64,000 nt of DNA from an uncultured Oscillospiraceae bacterium (GCA_958366985.1 CATXDC010000003.1:1-64000), one strand, 5' to 3'; numbered from the stretch's first letter, positions 1 through 9,075 are shown. Numbers and translations: made by a program. Notes: a model not told the origin generated them from the sequence alone.

Positions 1-17
1 TCCAACTTGGGGAGCCA
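1..17 (+). tRNA. 3' end of a tRNA, probably tRNA-Asn (partial)
   Basis: The first 17 bases fit the end of a tRNA exactly: one last T-loop base, a 5-base 3' T-stem strand (CCAAC), a 7-base 3' acceptor strand (TTGGGGA), discriminator G73 and an encoded CCA. The matching 5' acceptor strand would be TCCCCAA. A tRNA that starts with T and carries discriminator G is most often tRNA-Asn. The anticodon lies outside the window, so the identity is inferred. A strong terminator follows 3 bases later, which supports an RNA gene ending here. Confidence 0.7.
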
Positions 18-20
18 CTT

Positions 21-50
21 AAGACCTGAACTAAATGTTCAGGTCTTTTT
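21..50 (+). terminator. Intrinsic terminator of the tRNA
   Basis: Perfect 11-bp stem (21-31 with 37-47), 5-base loop, followed by a T-run. It sits 3 bases after the tRNA CCA end. Confidence 0.9.
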
Positions 51-149
51 GCTGTACCTGAATGTTTTGATAGACTTTTTGCATACATTAAGAATTTAAG
101 TTTCCTTTATTGATGTTTAAATGTATATATGTTCTTTCTACTATATATA

Positions 150-185
150 AATACCTCCTGTCGTCAAGGCAGGAGGTATTTTGCT
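150..185. terminator. Terminator closing the minus-strand ABC operon
   Basis: Perfect 11-bp stem (150-160 with 170-180) with a 9-base loop. It lies just beyond the stop of the last gene of the minus-strand operon. T-rich sequence on both sides suggests it may work in both directions. Confidence 0.75.
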
Positions 186-224
186 TTATGTATGATTATA
201 AAGTTATAAAAGCAAGCAGATTAT

Positions 225-866
225 TTACAAATTTACTTTTTCAAATCTCTTTACAGATATTCTATAAGCTATGGTTATGCTTAGGCAATAGCATATTATG
301 CCGGTTATAAGTATGGGGATTTGTCTTATTATATCTTGTGCATTATAGCTGTCCAGCCAGTTTAACGCAGGGAAGTGTACACATGCCTCACAAAGACACA
401 TTAAACCAGCCATTGGTATAGATGCAATAATAAACGCTTTCCCGGCTTTATATCCGCTCTTATAGAATGTTGTAAGAAATATCAGATCAAAAACGGAATA
501 GACTATTAAACCGAAGCCATACCATGCTGCCGTTGCATCAATGCCTACCGGATTGTTTTCTATTCCAATTAGATTTCTCATTATTACAAATAGAACAGAA
601 AACATTAACTGAAATAGCTGAAAGAAAACTGTAACAAGAAATTTTCCTTTTACAACATCCTTTTTAGTTACCGGTAGAACCGAAGTATACCAAATATCAT
701 TTGTTTCACGTGAGTTTAAAAAAGTGAGATATGATGCAAGACATCCGAACATGAAAATAACAGTATATGGATATGCAGGAACCAAGACAAGGCATCCTAA
801 AAAGGCGAAGACAATTGAAGATGGATGTGCTGCCAATGTTAGTTCCTTATATAGCAGTTTCATCAT
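225..866 (-). CDS. ABC-2 type transporter permease
   Basis: A 213-residue membrane protein with about six hydrophobic segments and short polar loops, the layout of small ABC-2 permeases (ABC2_membrane_5 type, as found beside YhcG/BcrA-like ATPases). The polar loop around residues 50-75 precedes the second hydrophobic pair. It is the last gene of a three-gene operon and overlaps the ATPase gene by 20 bases, so the two are surely translated together and should form one exporter. The start is one of two adjacent ATG codons behind GAAGGAA. The substrate cannot be told from sequence; antimicrobial peptide or lipid export is common for the type. Confidence 0.8.
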   Translation of the reverse strand: MMKLLYKELTLAAHPSSIVFAFLGCLVLVPAYPYTVIFMFGCLASYLTFLNSRETNDIWYTSVLPVTKKDVVKGKFLVTVFFQLFQLMFSVLFVIMRNLIGIENNPVGIDATAAWYGFGLIVYSVFDLIFLTTFYKSGYKAGKAFIIASIPMAGLMCLCEACVHFPALNWLDSYNAQDIIRQIPILITGIICYCLSITIAYRISVKRFEKVNL

Positions 867-1608
867 CGTATTCCTTCCTTTCTGTGCGAAGCATTATTTC
901 TTCGAGAGTTAGTTCACAGCTGTCCTGAGGCGTTCTAAGATGATTGAAGGAGCGCATAAAGGTTTCCTTATCGCAGCTTCTAATTATTTTTCCGTTCTGT
1001 ATATAGGTGATGTCATCGGCGCATCGGTCAAGGTCGGAAGTGATGTGGGTTGAAAATAGCACGGAACGATTACCGTCTTTAACAATTCTTTTGAATATAT
1101 GCAGCAGTTCATCACGGGAAACAGGATCAAGTCCTGAGGTTGGCTCATCTAATATTAATAACTGTGCATGGTGTGACAAAGCCAGTGCAAGTAGATACTT
1201 TACTTTCATACCGCTGGAAAGTTCTTTGAATTTTTGACTTTCATCTAAGGAAAATAGTTTTATATATTTGTGATAATCTTCATCATCCCAGTTTGTATAA
1301 AAGCATTTTGTGACAGCTGTGATAGAAGACAGCTTTTTAAGAGGGTAGAAGTCGATTCCGCCAAATACCACTCCTATTTGTTCTTTACATTCCTTTTCAT
1401 TAATATAGTAATCTTTTCCGAACATTCTAACTGTTCCGCTGTCGGGATGTACCATATTCAGAATGGTTTTAAGGGTTGTGCTTTTTCCTGCTCCATTTTT
1501 GCCGATAAAACCCATTATACGACCTGGAGCAAGGTTAAATGTGACATTGTCTAATGAAAATCCGGGATAGCTTTTACAAAGCTTCTCTACCTCAATAAGC
1601 GTGTTCAT
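847..1608 (-). CDS. ABC transporter ATP-binding protein (BcrA/YhcG-like)
   Basis: A 253-residue nucleotide-binding subunit. Walker A (GKNGAGKST) lies at residues 36-44, a degenerate signature (LSSGMKVKY) near residue 130, Walker B with the catalytic Glu (LLILDEPTSGLDP) after it, and the switch His (FSTHITSD) further on. The signature ends GMK rather than the usual GGQ, which is common in the BcrA/YhcG/YtrB group of small exporters. ATG overlaps the stop of the upstream regulator by 4 bases (ATGA), indicating translational coupling. Partner of the ABC-2 permease downstream. Substrate unknown. Confidence 0.9.
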   Translation of the reverse strand: MNTLIEVEKLCKSYPGFSLDNVTFNLAPGRIMGFIGKNGAGKSTTLKTILNMVHPDSGTVRMFGKDYYINEKECKEQIGVVFGGIDFYPLKKLSSITAVTKCFYTNWDDEDYHKYIKLFSLDESQKFKELSSGMKVKYLLALALSHHAQLLILDEPTSGLDPVSRDELLHIFKRIVKDGNRSVLFSTHITSDLDRCADDITYIQNGKIIRSCDKETFMRSFNHLRTPQDSCELTLEEIMLRTERKEYDDETAI

Positions 1609-2096
1609 AATTTTTCTTCATCGCCTTTCAGGGGTTCTGTTATGTCTAACGCCGTTTTTAATATTTGAGCAATTTCAAGAAAAAAGCTTTCCTTCATTAA
1701 GGCTATTCCGGGATGCTCCAATGATTCATCTCCGAGCACAACCAATATATCCCCTGAATTAATTTTAAATATGTCCCTGGCTTTTTTGGGTAATACAATC
1801 TGACCACGTTCTCCTACTTTAACAGTTCCGAAAAGATGTTTTCCCTTTGGTGAAATAGGAATTTTGTTTTTGTTATAGTCGTGATGAATCAGATCTTCCA
1901 AGGTAACATCATAAAATTCTGCCAAAGCATCGCAGTTAAGTATATCTGGAACCGTCTCTCCAGTCTCCCATTTAGCCACTGCCTGACGTGAGACACCTAT
2001 ACTCTCAGCTACTTCCTCCTGTGAATACTTATGGGATTGACGGAGCATAGAAAGATTATTTGCAATATTATTTCTCTGATTTTTCATATTTTTCAT
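1605..2096 (-). CDS. XRE-family HTH regulator with SpoVT/AbrB domain
   Basis: A 163-residue regulator with two DNA-binding modules. Residues about 14-70 form an XRE-type helix-turn-helix (SQEEVAESIGVSRQAVAKWE). Residues about 88-135 look like a SpoVT/AbrB swapped-hairpin domain (VGERGQIVLPKKARDIFKI). This two-module layout is seen beside small ABC exporters in clostridia. It is the first gene of the operon and probably controls it. An SD (AGGAGG) lies 8-13 bases upstream of the start; ATG codons at residues 1 and 4 are both possible. Confidence 0.85.
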   Translation of the reverse strand: MKNMKNQRNNIANNLSMLRQSHKYSQEEVAESIGVSRQAVAKWETGETVPDILNCDALAEFYDVTLEDLIHHDYNKNKIPISPKGKHLFGTVKVGERGQIVLPKKARDIFKINSGDILVVLGDESLEHPGIALMKESFFLEIAQILKTALDITEPLKGDEEKL

Positions 2097-2446
2097 ACCT
2101 CCTATTTATAGATTATAGCTGCTTTTTTAAGTTTTTCTACCAACTGATCGAAACAAAAAAAGTAATTATTGGTTGTCAATATAATGATTTGTATATGTAG
2201 ATGTTTTGTGTCGTAATGAAATGGATTTAGAAAAGTTTACTTTTTAAAGTGCAAGTTAAAATTAAATCAATAATTATGCATTTTAAAGCGTTAATTTTAA
2301 TTTACTAACGCTTTTATTTTATTCAAAGATAACTGTTATAAACATGTTATTTCTAAAATGAAATATTAGATACTTGCTGAGATATATTTATTAAGCTGTT
2401 TAAATTAGACAATAAGATATAAAATAGTTAATATTCTCTATTCATA

Positions 2447-2475
2447 TTGAATGCTTAATTAATTTGATGTATAAT
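2447..2475 (+). promoter_or_regulatory. Sigma-A promoter of the MacB-like operon
   Basis: TTGAAT (2447-2452), 17-bp spacer, TATAAT (2470-2475). Transcription would start near 2482, giving a leader of about 130 bases before the first gene. Confidence 0.75.
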
Positions 2476-2493
2476 TCAAAAGTGTATGTCAGT

Positions 2494-2564
2494 CTGCTGA
2501 AAATAATGTGTAAAAAATGTGATTTTTATACATTTTAAAGGGATTATGTCTTAAATTTCAGCAG
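2494..2564 (+). promoter_or_regulatory. Structured leader with nested inverted repeats
   Basis: A perfect 9-bp inverted pair, CTGCTGAAA (2494-2502) and TTTCAGCAG (2556-2564), encloses a second imperfect palindrome (ATGTGTAAAAA with TTTTTATACAT, about 2507-2534). It falls just after the predicted transcription start, so it may be an operator or a leader RNA fold. No known riboswitch class is recognised. Confidence 0.45.
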
Positions 2565-2614
2565 TTCTGAAATTTGATTATATGTGAAAAAGGTTAATTT
2601 GCGGAGGAAGAGAA

Positions 2615-3316
2615 ATGAGCTTTATTGAATTTGATTCAGTGTACAAAAGGTACAAAATGGGTGAAATTGTTATCAATGCAGCCGACGGAGTAACTTTCAG
2701 TGTGGAACAGGGAGAGTTTTGCATTGTTGTCGGCGCCAGCGGAGCCGGTAAAACAACGGTTCTTAATATGCTGGGAGGTATGGATAACTGTGACGACGGA
2801 AAGATCAGAGTTGCAGGCGAACTGATAAACGAGTTTAATCAGAAACGTTTAATTGAATACAGACGTTATGATGTGGGATTTGTATTTCAGTTTTATAACC
2901 TTGTTCAAAATCTCACAGCCCTTGAAAATGTTGAACTGGCAACACAGATCGTTGATAAATCATTAAGTGCCGCTAAAGTTCTCGAGCGTGTAGGACTTGG
3001 TGACAGAATGGATAACTTTCCATCTCAGCTTTCCGGTGGTGAGCAGCAACGTGTTGCTATTGCAAGAGCGCTTGCTAAAAATCCCAAACTTTTGCTTTGC
3101 GATGAGCCGACCGGAGCTCTTGACTATAAAACAGGTAAGCAGATTCTTGCTTTGCTTCAGCAAACCTGTCGTGAAACAGGTATGACAGTTATCGTCATAA
3201 CTCATAATCAGGCACTTACGCCTATGGCAGACAGAGTTATAACCATGAGAAGCGGACGTGTGCATAGCATTGAGACAAATGAAAATCCCGTCCCTGTTGA
3301 AAGGATAGAATGGTAA
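2615..3316 (+). CDS. ABC transporter ATP-binding protein (MacB/LolD family)
   Basis: A 233-residue ATPase of the MacB/LolD/FtsE type that pairs with FtsX-like permeases. Walker A (GASGAGKTT) is near residues 43-51, the Q-loop reads VGFVFQFYNL, the signature LSGGEQQRVAIARAL is canonical, and Walker B (LLLCDEPTGALD) and the switch His (VITHNQ) follow. A good SD (GGAGGAAGAG) precedes ATG. The gene overlaps the permease gene by 1-7 bases, so both are co-translated. These systems use ATP to move periplasmic or extracytoplasmic parts (mechanotransmission) or export lipids and peptides rather than import. Confidence 0.92.
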   Translation: MSFIEFDSVYKRYKMGEIVINAADGVTFSVEQGEFCIVVGASGAGKTTVLNMLGGMDNCDDGKIRVAGELINEFNQKRLIEYRRYDVGFVFQFYNLVQNLTALENVELATQIVDKSLSAAKVLERVGLGDRMDNFPSQLSGGEQQRVAIARALAKNPKLLLCDEPTGALDYKTGKQILALLQQTCRETGMTVIVITHNQALTPMADRVITMRSGRVHSIETNENPVPVERIEW

Positions 3317-6300
3317 TGAAAAAAGCGCTTTTTAAAGAAACACTGCGTTCTGTAAAGCGCAGCAAGGCAAGATACATATCGATTATTGCAATTGTCGCAC
3401 TGGGTATAAGTTTTTTCGCCGGTATTAAAGCGACAGCTCCTGATATGAAAGATACGGCGGCAAAATATTTCAAAGAAAACAATTTGATGGATATACAGGT
3501 TATATCACCTATTGGTTTTGATGATGAAGATATAGCAGCCATTGAAGGAATAAAGGGCGTTGACAGGGTAATGCCGTCACGCTTTGTAGATGGTATTCTC
3601 AAATCCGACGGAAGAAGTGTAGGCGATTTTGACGGTTCTGAAATGACCTGCCGAGCTTTTGCAATGGATTTCGAAGAAGCTAAAAAATTCCAGGAAACCG
3701 GTGAGGCTTCCGAAAATTACATGAACAGAATCACCCTCCTTGAGGGACAGTGGCCTGACAGTCCCAACGAATGTGTTGTGGATAACAGTAAATTTGCAGC
3801 TTCAGAGCAAATGGCGATTGGCAAAAAGATTTCAGTTGCAGGTGACGGAACTGATTTATCAAATAAGCTTGCCGTAACAGAATTCGAAATTGTCGGTATT
3901 GTGCGAACTCCACGATATGTTTCCTTTGAACACGGAAATACAAATATCGGCAGCGGCAAACTGAGCACATCTATTTTCATTCCGGAAGAAAACTTTTTGT
4001 TTGATTATTATACAGAAGCCTGTATAAAGGTGGCCGGAGCGGACGAGTACATGCCTTTTACAGAGGAATACAATAATGTAATAGCTCCTGTTCTGGAGAG
4101 ATTTTCGGCTGTTGAGGATGAAAGATTGCCTATAAGAGCCGAAGCACTTAGAATAGAAAATGAGCCAAAGGTACTTGAAGGTGAAACAGAGTTAGCGCAG
4201 AAGCAAAGGGAATACGATCAGAAAATCACTGACGGTGAGGCTAAAATAAAGCTTTTAAAGGACTTTGCCGAACAGGGCGAAGCGATGGTAAATGAATTAA
4301 AGGAAAAATTCAATGCTTCGTTGTCTGCTGCACAAAGAGAACTGCTTAACAGTACCGGAGATTACAATGCCCAGTATAAAATCTGGCGTGAAAAAAAGGA
4401 TGAATTAAACAAGGCTAAAATAGAGCTTGCATATCTTGAAGCAGCTAAAGATGAATTTCAGGAAGCAAAGAGAAAACTTGAAACCGCTCAGGCTACAATA
4501 AAAAGTTCTGAAGAGACCATAGCGACTTTGGAGGAAGCTATCATTTCCGCTCAGAACTCTCTGGACAGACTTTATGAAGCATCAAGAGATAATGATGTAG
4601 AGAGAGCTATTGAGGAAGTCAGAGCCACTCTTGAAACATATCAGGTCCAGCTTGCCAACAGCAAGAAAAAGCTTGAAGAGGCAAAGGCCGAATATGAAGT
4701 CAACAAGAAAAAATATGATGAAATTGCCGTAAAAATGAAGGATTACGACAAGACTGTGGCACAGGTAAAAGCGGCTGAAATTGAACTGGAAGAGGCAGAG
4801 CGCAGCCTGACCTCAGGTAACAGCGATATTAAGCTTGGACAGCTTCAGCTTACAATAAGCCAATATCAGCTTCAAAATCAGATACAGGCGGCTGAATCAC
4901 GTCTTACAACGGCGACTGAATCCTATAATACTGCTAAGGCAAAATTTGATACAGAAAAAGCAAAGGCACAGGAGCAGCTGAATAAGGCAAAATCTGAACT
5001 TGCGGAGGCAAAAGATCTCCTTGCTAGTTTGGATACGGCGGAGTGGATGGTACTTCAGCGAGATGATCAGCCGGGATATGAGGGATATGGTCAAACTGCT
5101 GATCGAATGAACGCTTTTGCACAGGTGTTCCCTGTATTCTTCTTCCTTGTAGCGGCAATGGTATGTCTTACAACCATGACCCGAATGGTTGAGGAAGAGA
5201 GAACTCAGCTTGGTACACTTAAAGCACTCGGATATTCGAGTGTTTCCATAATTTCAAAGTACATGATTTATTCTCTGTCAGCAAGTTTAATCGGTTCAGT
5301 AGTGGGTCTGCTTTTAGGATTCTATATTTTCCCCAAATCCATATTTGCAGCCTATGATATCATGTATGAGCTTCCGCCGTGCGTCATTAAATTCAAATGG
5401 TCTTATGCTCTTATAGGAACACTTATAGCCTTGCTTTCCACAGGAGCTGCTGCATTTTTTGCCTGCCGTAAAGAGCTCCGTGAGAAGCCGGCAACGCTTA
5501 TGAGACCCAAGGCACCCAAGGTAGGTAAGAGAATATTCCTTGAAAAAATTACTCCTGTTTGGTCAAGGATGAATTTTACTTCAAAGGTTACGGCAAGAAA
5601 TCTTTTCCGCAATAAGAAGCGATTTATCACCACTCTTGTAGGTGTTGCGGGATGTACATCTTTGCTGCTTGCGGGATTTGGTTTAGGAGATTCAATTTCA
5701 GCTATTATGGACAAGCAGTTTGGCGATGATGGCGTTTGCAGATATGACGTTCAGATTGTCTTGAAAAATGGTTATTCTCTTGAAAACGGAGAACCTGAAA
5801 TCATGAAGGCGGTAAAAGGAAGCTCAGAAATCACCGATTCTCTTATGACACGGCTGGAAATTATCGACGGAACTTCAAAAAGCACAGATGCTAATTTTGA
5901 AGTAAACCTTATGGTACCTCAGGATACGTCAAAACTTCCTGAATTCATTAATTTGGAGAACAGAAAGAGCGGAGAAGCTCTTCCCCTTGATGACAGCGGT
6001 GTTGTAATAAGCGAAGAGTTTGCCGATCAGACAAATACTCAGGTTGGCGGAAATATTGTACTGATAGTTGATGACAGGGAATATACAGTACCGGTTTCCG
6101 GAATTGCTGAAAATTACACTTTTCATTATATATATATGTCTCCCGGTCTTTATGAAAAAACTTTTGGAATGCAGCCGGAGTTCAACCATATTCTCGCTTC
6201 TCTTGCCGAGGATGTCAGCGTATCACAGAAGGATACCCTTGCAACAGAGCTGATGAAAGAGGACGGAGTAAGTGCTGTTGCATATACAACCCAGCTTATG

Positions 6301-6729
6301 GATACTTTCAATAATATAATAGAAAGCCTTAATTTGGTGGTTGCGATATTTGTTGTGTCTGCTGCTGCACTGTCCTTTGTAGTGCTTTATAATTTGGCTA
6401 ATATCAATCTTAACGAGCGAATCAGAGAGGTATCTACGCTGAAAGTTTTAGGTTTCAGGGATAAGGAGACAAGCGCATATCTGGTACGAGAAAATATTAT
6501 CTTGACTATTCTCGGCACTGCTATCGGTCTGTTCTTCGGTATATTCCTGCATAAATATGTTGTTTCAATAGCGGAAGTAGACGTTGTAATGTTCGGCAGA
6601 ACCATAGAGCCGCTCAGTTATATACTTGCAGCAGTTTTCTCTGTTGTATTTTCCGCTGTGGTTAACGGCATAATGCATGTTAAGCTCAAAAAGGTTGACA
6701 TGGTTGAGTCCTTAAAAGCCATTGAATAA
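3310..6729 (+). CDS. FtsX-like/MacB-type ABC permease with long coiled coil
   Basis: A 1,139-residue permease, partner of the ATPase before it. Residues 15-40 are the first membrane helix, followed by an extracytoplasmic MacB-like domain. Residues about 284-590 are a long Glu/Lys/Ala-rich coiled coil. Three membrane helices and an FtsX domain follow (about 610-750), then a short linker, a further helix near residue 780, a second extracytoplasmic domain and a final FtsX block (about 1010-1130). This eight-to-ten-helix layout with a big coiled-coil insert matches Gram-positive exporter-like permeases of unknown cargo. ATG at 3310 or 3316 may start it; both overlap the upstream stop. The following exported-protein gene is 55 bases away in the same operon. 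Confidence 0.88.
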   Translation: MVMKKALFKETLRSVKRSKARYISIIAIVALGISFFAGIKATAPDMKDTAAKYFKENNLMDIQVISPIGFDDEDIAAIEGIKGVDRVMPSRFVDGILKSDGRSVGDFDGSEMTCRAFAMDFEEAKKFQETGEASENYMNRITLLEGQWPDSPNECVVDNSKFAASEQMAIGKKISVAGDGTDLSNKLAVTEFEIVGIVRTPRYVSFEHGNTNIGSGKLSTSIFIPEENFLFDYYTEACIKVAGADEYMPFTEEYNNVIAPVLERFSAVEDERLPIRAEALRIENEPKVLEGETELAQKQREYDQKITDGEAKIKLLKDFAEQGEAMVNELKEKFNASLSAAQRELLNSTGDYNAQYKIWREKKDELNKAKIELAYLEAAKDEFQEAKRKLETAQATIKSSEETIATLEEAIISAQNSLDRLYEASRDNDVERAIEEVRATLETYQVQLANSKKKLEEAKAEYEVNKKKYDEIAVKMKDYDKTVAQVKAAEIELEEAERSLTSGNSDIKLGQLQLTISQYQLQNQIQAAESRLTTATESYNTAKAKFDTEKAKAQEQLNKAKSELAEAKDLLASLDTAEWMVLQRDDQPGYEGYGQTADRMNAFAQVFPVFFFLVAAMVCLTTMTRMVEEERTQLGTLKALGYSSVSIISKYMIYSLSASLIGSVVGLLLGFYIFPKSIFAAYDIMYELPPCVIKFKWSYALIGTLIALLSTGAAAFFACRKELREKPATLMRPKAPKVGKRIFLEKITPVWSRMNFTSKVTARNLFRNKKRFITTLVGVAGCTSLLLAGFGLGDSISAIMDKQFGDDGVCRYDVQIVLKNGYSLENGEPEIMKAVKGSSEITDSLMTRLEIIDGTSKSTDANFEVNLMVPQDTSKLPEFINLENRKSGEALPLDDSGVVISEEFADQTNTQVGGNIVLIVDDREYTVPVSGIAENYTFHYIYMSPGLYEKTFGMQPEFNHILASLAEDVSVSQKDTLATELMKEDGVSAVAYTTQLMDTFNNIIESLNLVVAIFVVSAAALSFVVLYNLANINLNERIREVSTLKVLGFRDKETSAYLVRENIILTILGTAIGLFFGIFLHKYVVSIAEVDVVMFGRTIEPLSYILAAVFSVVFSAVVNGIMHVKLKKVDMVESLKAIE

Positions 6730-6784
6730 AATTATTGCAAAATCATAATTAGAGTGAAGTTTTTGAGGAAAGGCGATAAATAAA

Positions 6785-8395
6785 ATGAAAATTAAAAAAA
6801 TTATCAGCGTGTTTCTTGCTGCTTTAATTATCGTGACCGCTGTTGCAGGTACACTTAATATATTTGCAAAAACTGCTGACAGTTCATCTGAAAAAAATCC
6901 TGCATGGCTTGCGGATTTTTATGTGCGTGAATCGTCAACGGATTTAGGCAGAAAGGAAATGGTACCGAAGGCGGACGGTATTTACAGCAGAACCCTCGGA
7001 GGATTTAAAGCAGAGGTAGATGCACTTAAAAAGGTTTGCAACATAAGCATGGATAGTCTTACAGCAAAGTTTGATGAAGTCATAAACAAGCTTTACAATA
7101 TGATTTCTGAAACTGGCCTTCTGGAAGATTATACGAAAATGAAAGATTATCTTGTAAACGAATGCGGTATTGTATATCCTAATGGCGATACTTCCACTAC
7201 TCCCGTATATACGGCTATTGTTTACGCCTGCATTAAATATGATATAATCTCTCCCATTACAGGTAAGCCCGTAGTCATTCCTTCAGGTACCACAATTGAC
7301 AGAGCAGTTGTTATTGTAGTTGCAAATGTCCTCGGCGAAGAGCTGCCGGATAGTGTTACTTCCATTGAGGATTATGCCATAGAGACTATAAAACAGATGC
7401 TTAAGAAAAACGGCTATGAAGTTCCTGATAACTATACTCCCAAAGAGATAATTTTGCAGTATAAAATCATGATTGCTGAACAGCAGGGATATAAAATAGA
7501 AAATCAGGATATTAAGAATTACACTCAGGAAGATATAAAACATCTTGACGGATGCTACTATGCTGCAATAATCAAGATGAATTATAACGTATCTCCGAAG
7601 CCTGAGGATGCCTATGTTGTCATTAAGTCTGCCGATACAGATGCAGCAGCTGCTCTTATTCTCGGACTTATGATTGAATCAAAAGGCGAATCCACTTTGG
7701 AAGACAATACCTTACAGGAACTTTTTGATCATGCCTGCAAGTTGGGATTTTTCAATCTCAAAAACGGCTTTTATTCTGATGTATATAACTATGATGTGTT
7801 TTTAAAATATAACTGCAACGGTGTTTGGCTTACAGCGTACTCTTATGCTTCACAGATGGGGCAGAATGAACTGGATAACGTAAAGCTTACCATCAACGGA
7901 GCTGAGGTTACAAACGGAAAGAGTTATCTTTTGAAGCTTACAGGAGATGTCACAAAGGTTGTAGTTTCAAGTGTATATGATAACGGAAAACAGAAGGAAA
8001 ATGTTTCATATACCTTTATGATACATAACGGCAAGGAAAAGCTTCCCGATAATGCCAATCCGTCAAATCCCGACAGCGGCAGCGATATGCCTAACTTTAT
8101 GCTTCCGGATGTAGACGGCAGCGGAGAATATGCACCCTTGCCGGAGGATATCATCTTTAATCCCTATGATACTGGCAGTCAGTCAATGTCAGGTGGATTA
8201 AGTGATGACGGAGCAGGTGCAAAAACACCGCAGGCTGATGCAGACGAAGAAAAAGTGTCAGGTGAAGAAAAGGGAATAGATCTTGTTACCGGGCTTATAA
8301 TCGCTCTTTGCACCGCTGGAGGCGTTGTTGTGGGAGCTGCTGTGGTAATCGGCGCTTTGGTTCTTATAAAGAAAAAGACAGGACATATTCTATAA
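6785..8395 (+). CDS. Exported protein of unknown function, C-terminally membrane anchored
   Basis: 536 residues I do not recognise. An N-terminal signal peptide (about residues 1-28, ending near IFAK) is followed by a mostly helical body (about 35-330), a short beta-rich section around LTINGAEVTNGKSYLLKLTG (about 365-420) that could be an Ig-like fold, an Asp/Ser/Pro/Gly-rich linker and a C-terminal membrane helix (about 505-528) with a short basic tail (KKKTGHIL). It thus stands on the outer face of the membrane. It sits 55 bases after the MacB-like permease with its own SD (GAGGAAAGGCG) and ends at a strong terminator, so it is probably a working partner of that ABC system. Confidence 0.75.
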   Translation: MKIKKIISVFLAALIIVTAVAGTLNIFAKTADSSSEKNPAWLADFYVRESSTDLGRKEMVPKADGIYSRTLGGFKAEVDALKKVCNISMDSLTAKFDEVINKLYNMISETGLLEDYTKMKDYLVNECGIVYPNGDTSTTPVYTAIVYACIKYDIISPITGKPVVIPSGTTIDRAVVIVVANVLGEELPDSVTSIEDYAIETIKQMLKKNGYEVPDNYTPKEIILQYKIMIAEQQGYKIENQDIKNYTQEDIKHLDGCYYAAIIKMNYNVSPKPEDAYVVIKSADTDAAAALILGLMIESKGESTLEDNTLQELFDHACKLGFFNLKNGFYSDVYNYDVFLKYNCNGVWLTAYSYASQMGQNELDNVKLTINGAEVTNGKSYLLKLTGDVTKVVVSSVYDNGKQKENVSYTFMIHNGKEKLPDNANPSNPDSGSDMPNFMLPDVDGSGEYAPLPEDIIFNPYDTGSQSMSGGLSDDGAGAKTPQADADEEKVSGEEKGIDLVTGLIIALCTAGGVVVGAAVVIGALVLIKKKTGHIL

Positions 8396-8415
8396 TAGTA
8401 TAATTAAGTTATGAC

Positions 8416-8452
8416 AAAAATATCGGTGCCCACAGAGCACCGATATTTTTAG
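8416..8452 (+). terminator. Terminator of the MacB-like operon
   Basis: Perfect 11-bp stem (8419-8429 with 8437-8447), 7-base loop, flanked by A and T runs; likely usable from both sides. Confidence 0.9.
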
Positions 8453-8791
8453 TTTATCTTACTGTGAAAATGAAGAATATAATTGAGTGTAAAAATGGAA
8501 ATATGTAAATTAAGTATTTGATGTAATAGTTGCCTTGGTGTCACAGTTTGCTTTTCTATACTATTATATATAGTATGGAAGTTTTTTAATGGCGAGTTTA
8601 TATGTTATTTTTGCAGGATTACTTTACGATAATGTGGTAATAATATTAAAGTAAAACTGGAAATTAATTATGCCGATATATATGATCATTATTCAAATAT
8701 CTCTATATATCAGTTTTAATAGTTTTGATATGTATCATTTCACTAAAAAAGTATATTAGATTTAGGCAAAAAAACGAAAAAATTACCCCTT

Positions 8792-8818
8792 TGTAATAGC
8801 TTTGTAACTATTTGTAAC
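8792..8818 (+). promoter_or_regulatory. WalR-like direct repeat (TGTAAT-N5-TGTAAC-N4-TGTAAC)
   Basis: TGTAAT (8792-8797) and TGTAAC (8803-8808) are separated by exactly 5 bases, the published spacing of the WalR/YycF box (TGTWAH-N5-TGTWAH). A third TGTAAC follows at 8813-8818. WalR is known to control wall hydrolase genes in Bacillota, including the 3D-domain protein YocH of Bacillus subtilis, and the next gene here is a 3D-domain wall protein. The site lies about 170 bases upstream of the best promoter, which is far for direct activation. Confidence 0.45.
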
Positions 8819-8963
8819 TTTTTTAGTTTTTGTACAAAAATGGATTCCATTTTATGACAATTAAAGCGCAATTTTTTTATATAATACACTATATAAAGGA
8901 TTTTTATGAATTTTGCTATTTAATTTTTTGTGCAATCTTTACAAAAAGGTTTAACTTTCAGAT

Positions 8964-8992
8964 TTGACAATTCACATTGAAGCTAATATAAT
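8964..8992 (+). promoter_or_regulatory. Consensus sigma-A promoter of the 3D-domain gene
   Basis: TTGACA (8964-8969), 17-bp spacer, TATAAT (8987-8992): a perfect consensus match, about 80 bases ahead of the gene. Confidence 0.88.
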
Positions 8993-9075
8993 GGCAAACG
9001 TCACAGGCGAGAATAACGGCAGATGTGTTTTCAATGATAATCTTGAGGACTTCTGCTTAGTAAAGGAGCAATTTG

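Larger units (their letters stand above)
2097..2614. other. Divergent intergenic region between two ABC operons
   Basis: 518 very AT-rich bases with no credible gene. On the minus strand a TATAAT lies at 2117-2112, close upstream of the regulator gene, and a TTGACA further up. On the plus strand there is a promoter at 2447-2475 and a structured leader, listed separately. A 9-bp hairpin (AAAGCGTTA with TAACGCTTT, about 2284-2313) followed by TATTTT has no gene in front of it. Confidence 0.6.
8396..9075. other. Long intergenic region upstream of the 3D-domain gene
   Basis: 680 AT-rich bases without a gene. It holds the terminator of the previous operon, an AT palindrome near 8556-8578, a WalR-like repeat at 8792-8818, a second TATAAT at 8880-8885 and the main promoter at 8964-8992. 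Confidence 0.6.

Noticed and set aside
1..224. tRNA 3' end as a possible integration site
   Set aside because: No integrase, no direct repeat of the tRNA end and no mobile genes follow within the window.
2284..2318. Hairpin resembling a terminator in the intergenic region
   Set aside because: No gene or promoter is seen in front of it; kept only as a note because AT-rich DNA gives such hairpins by chance.
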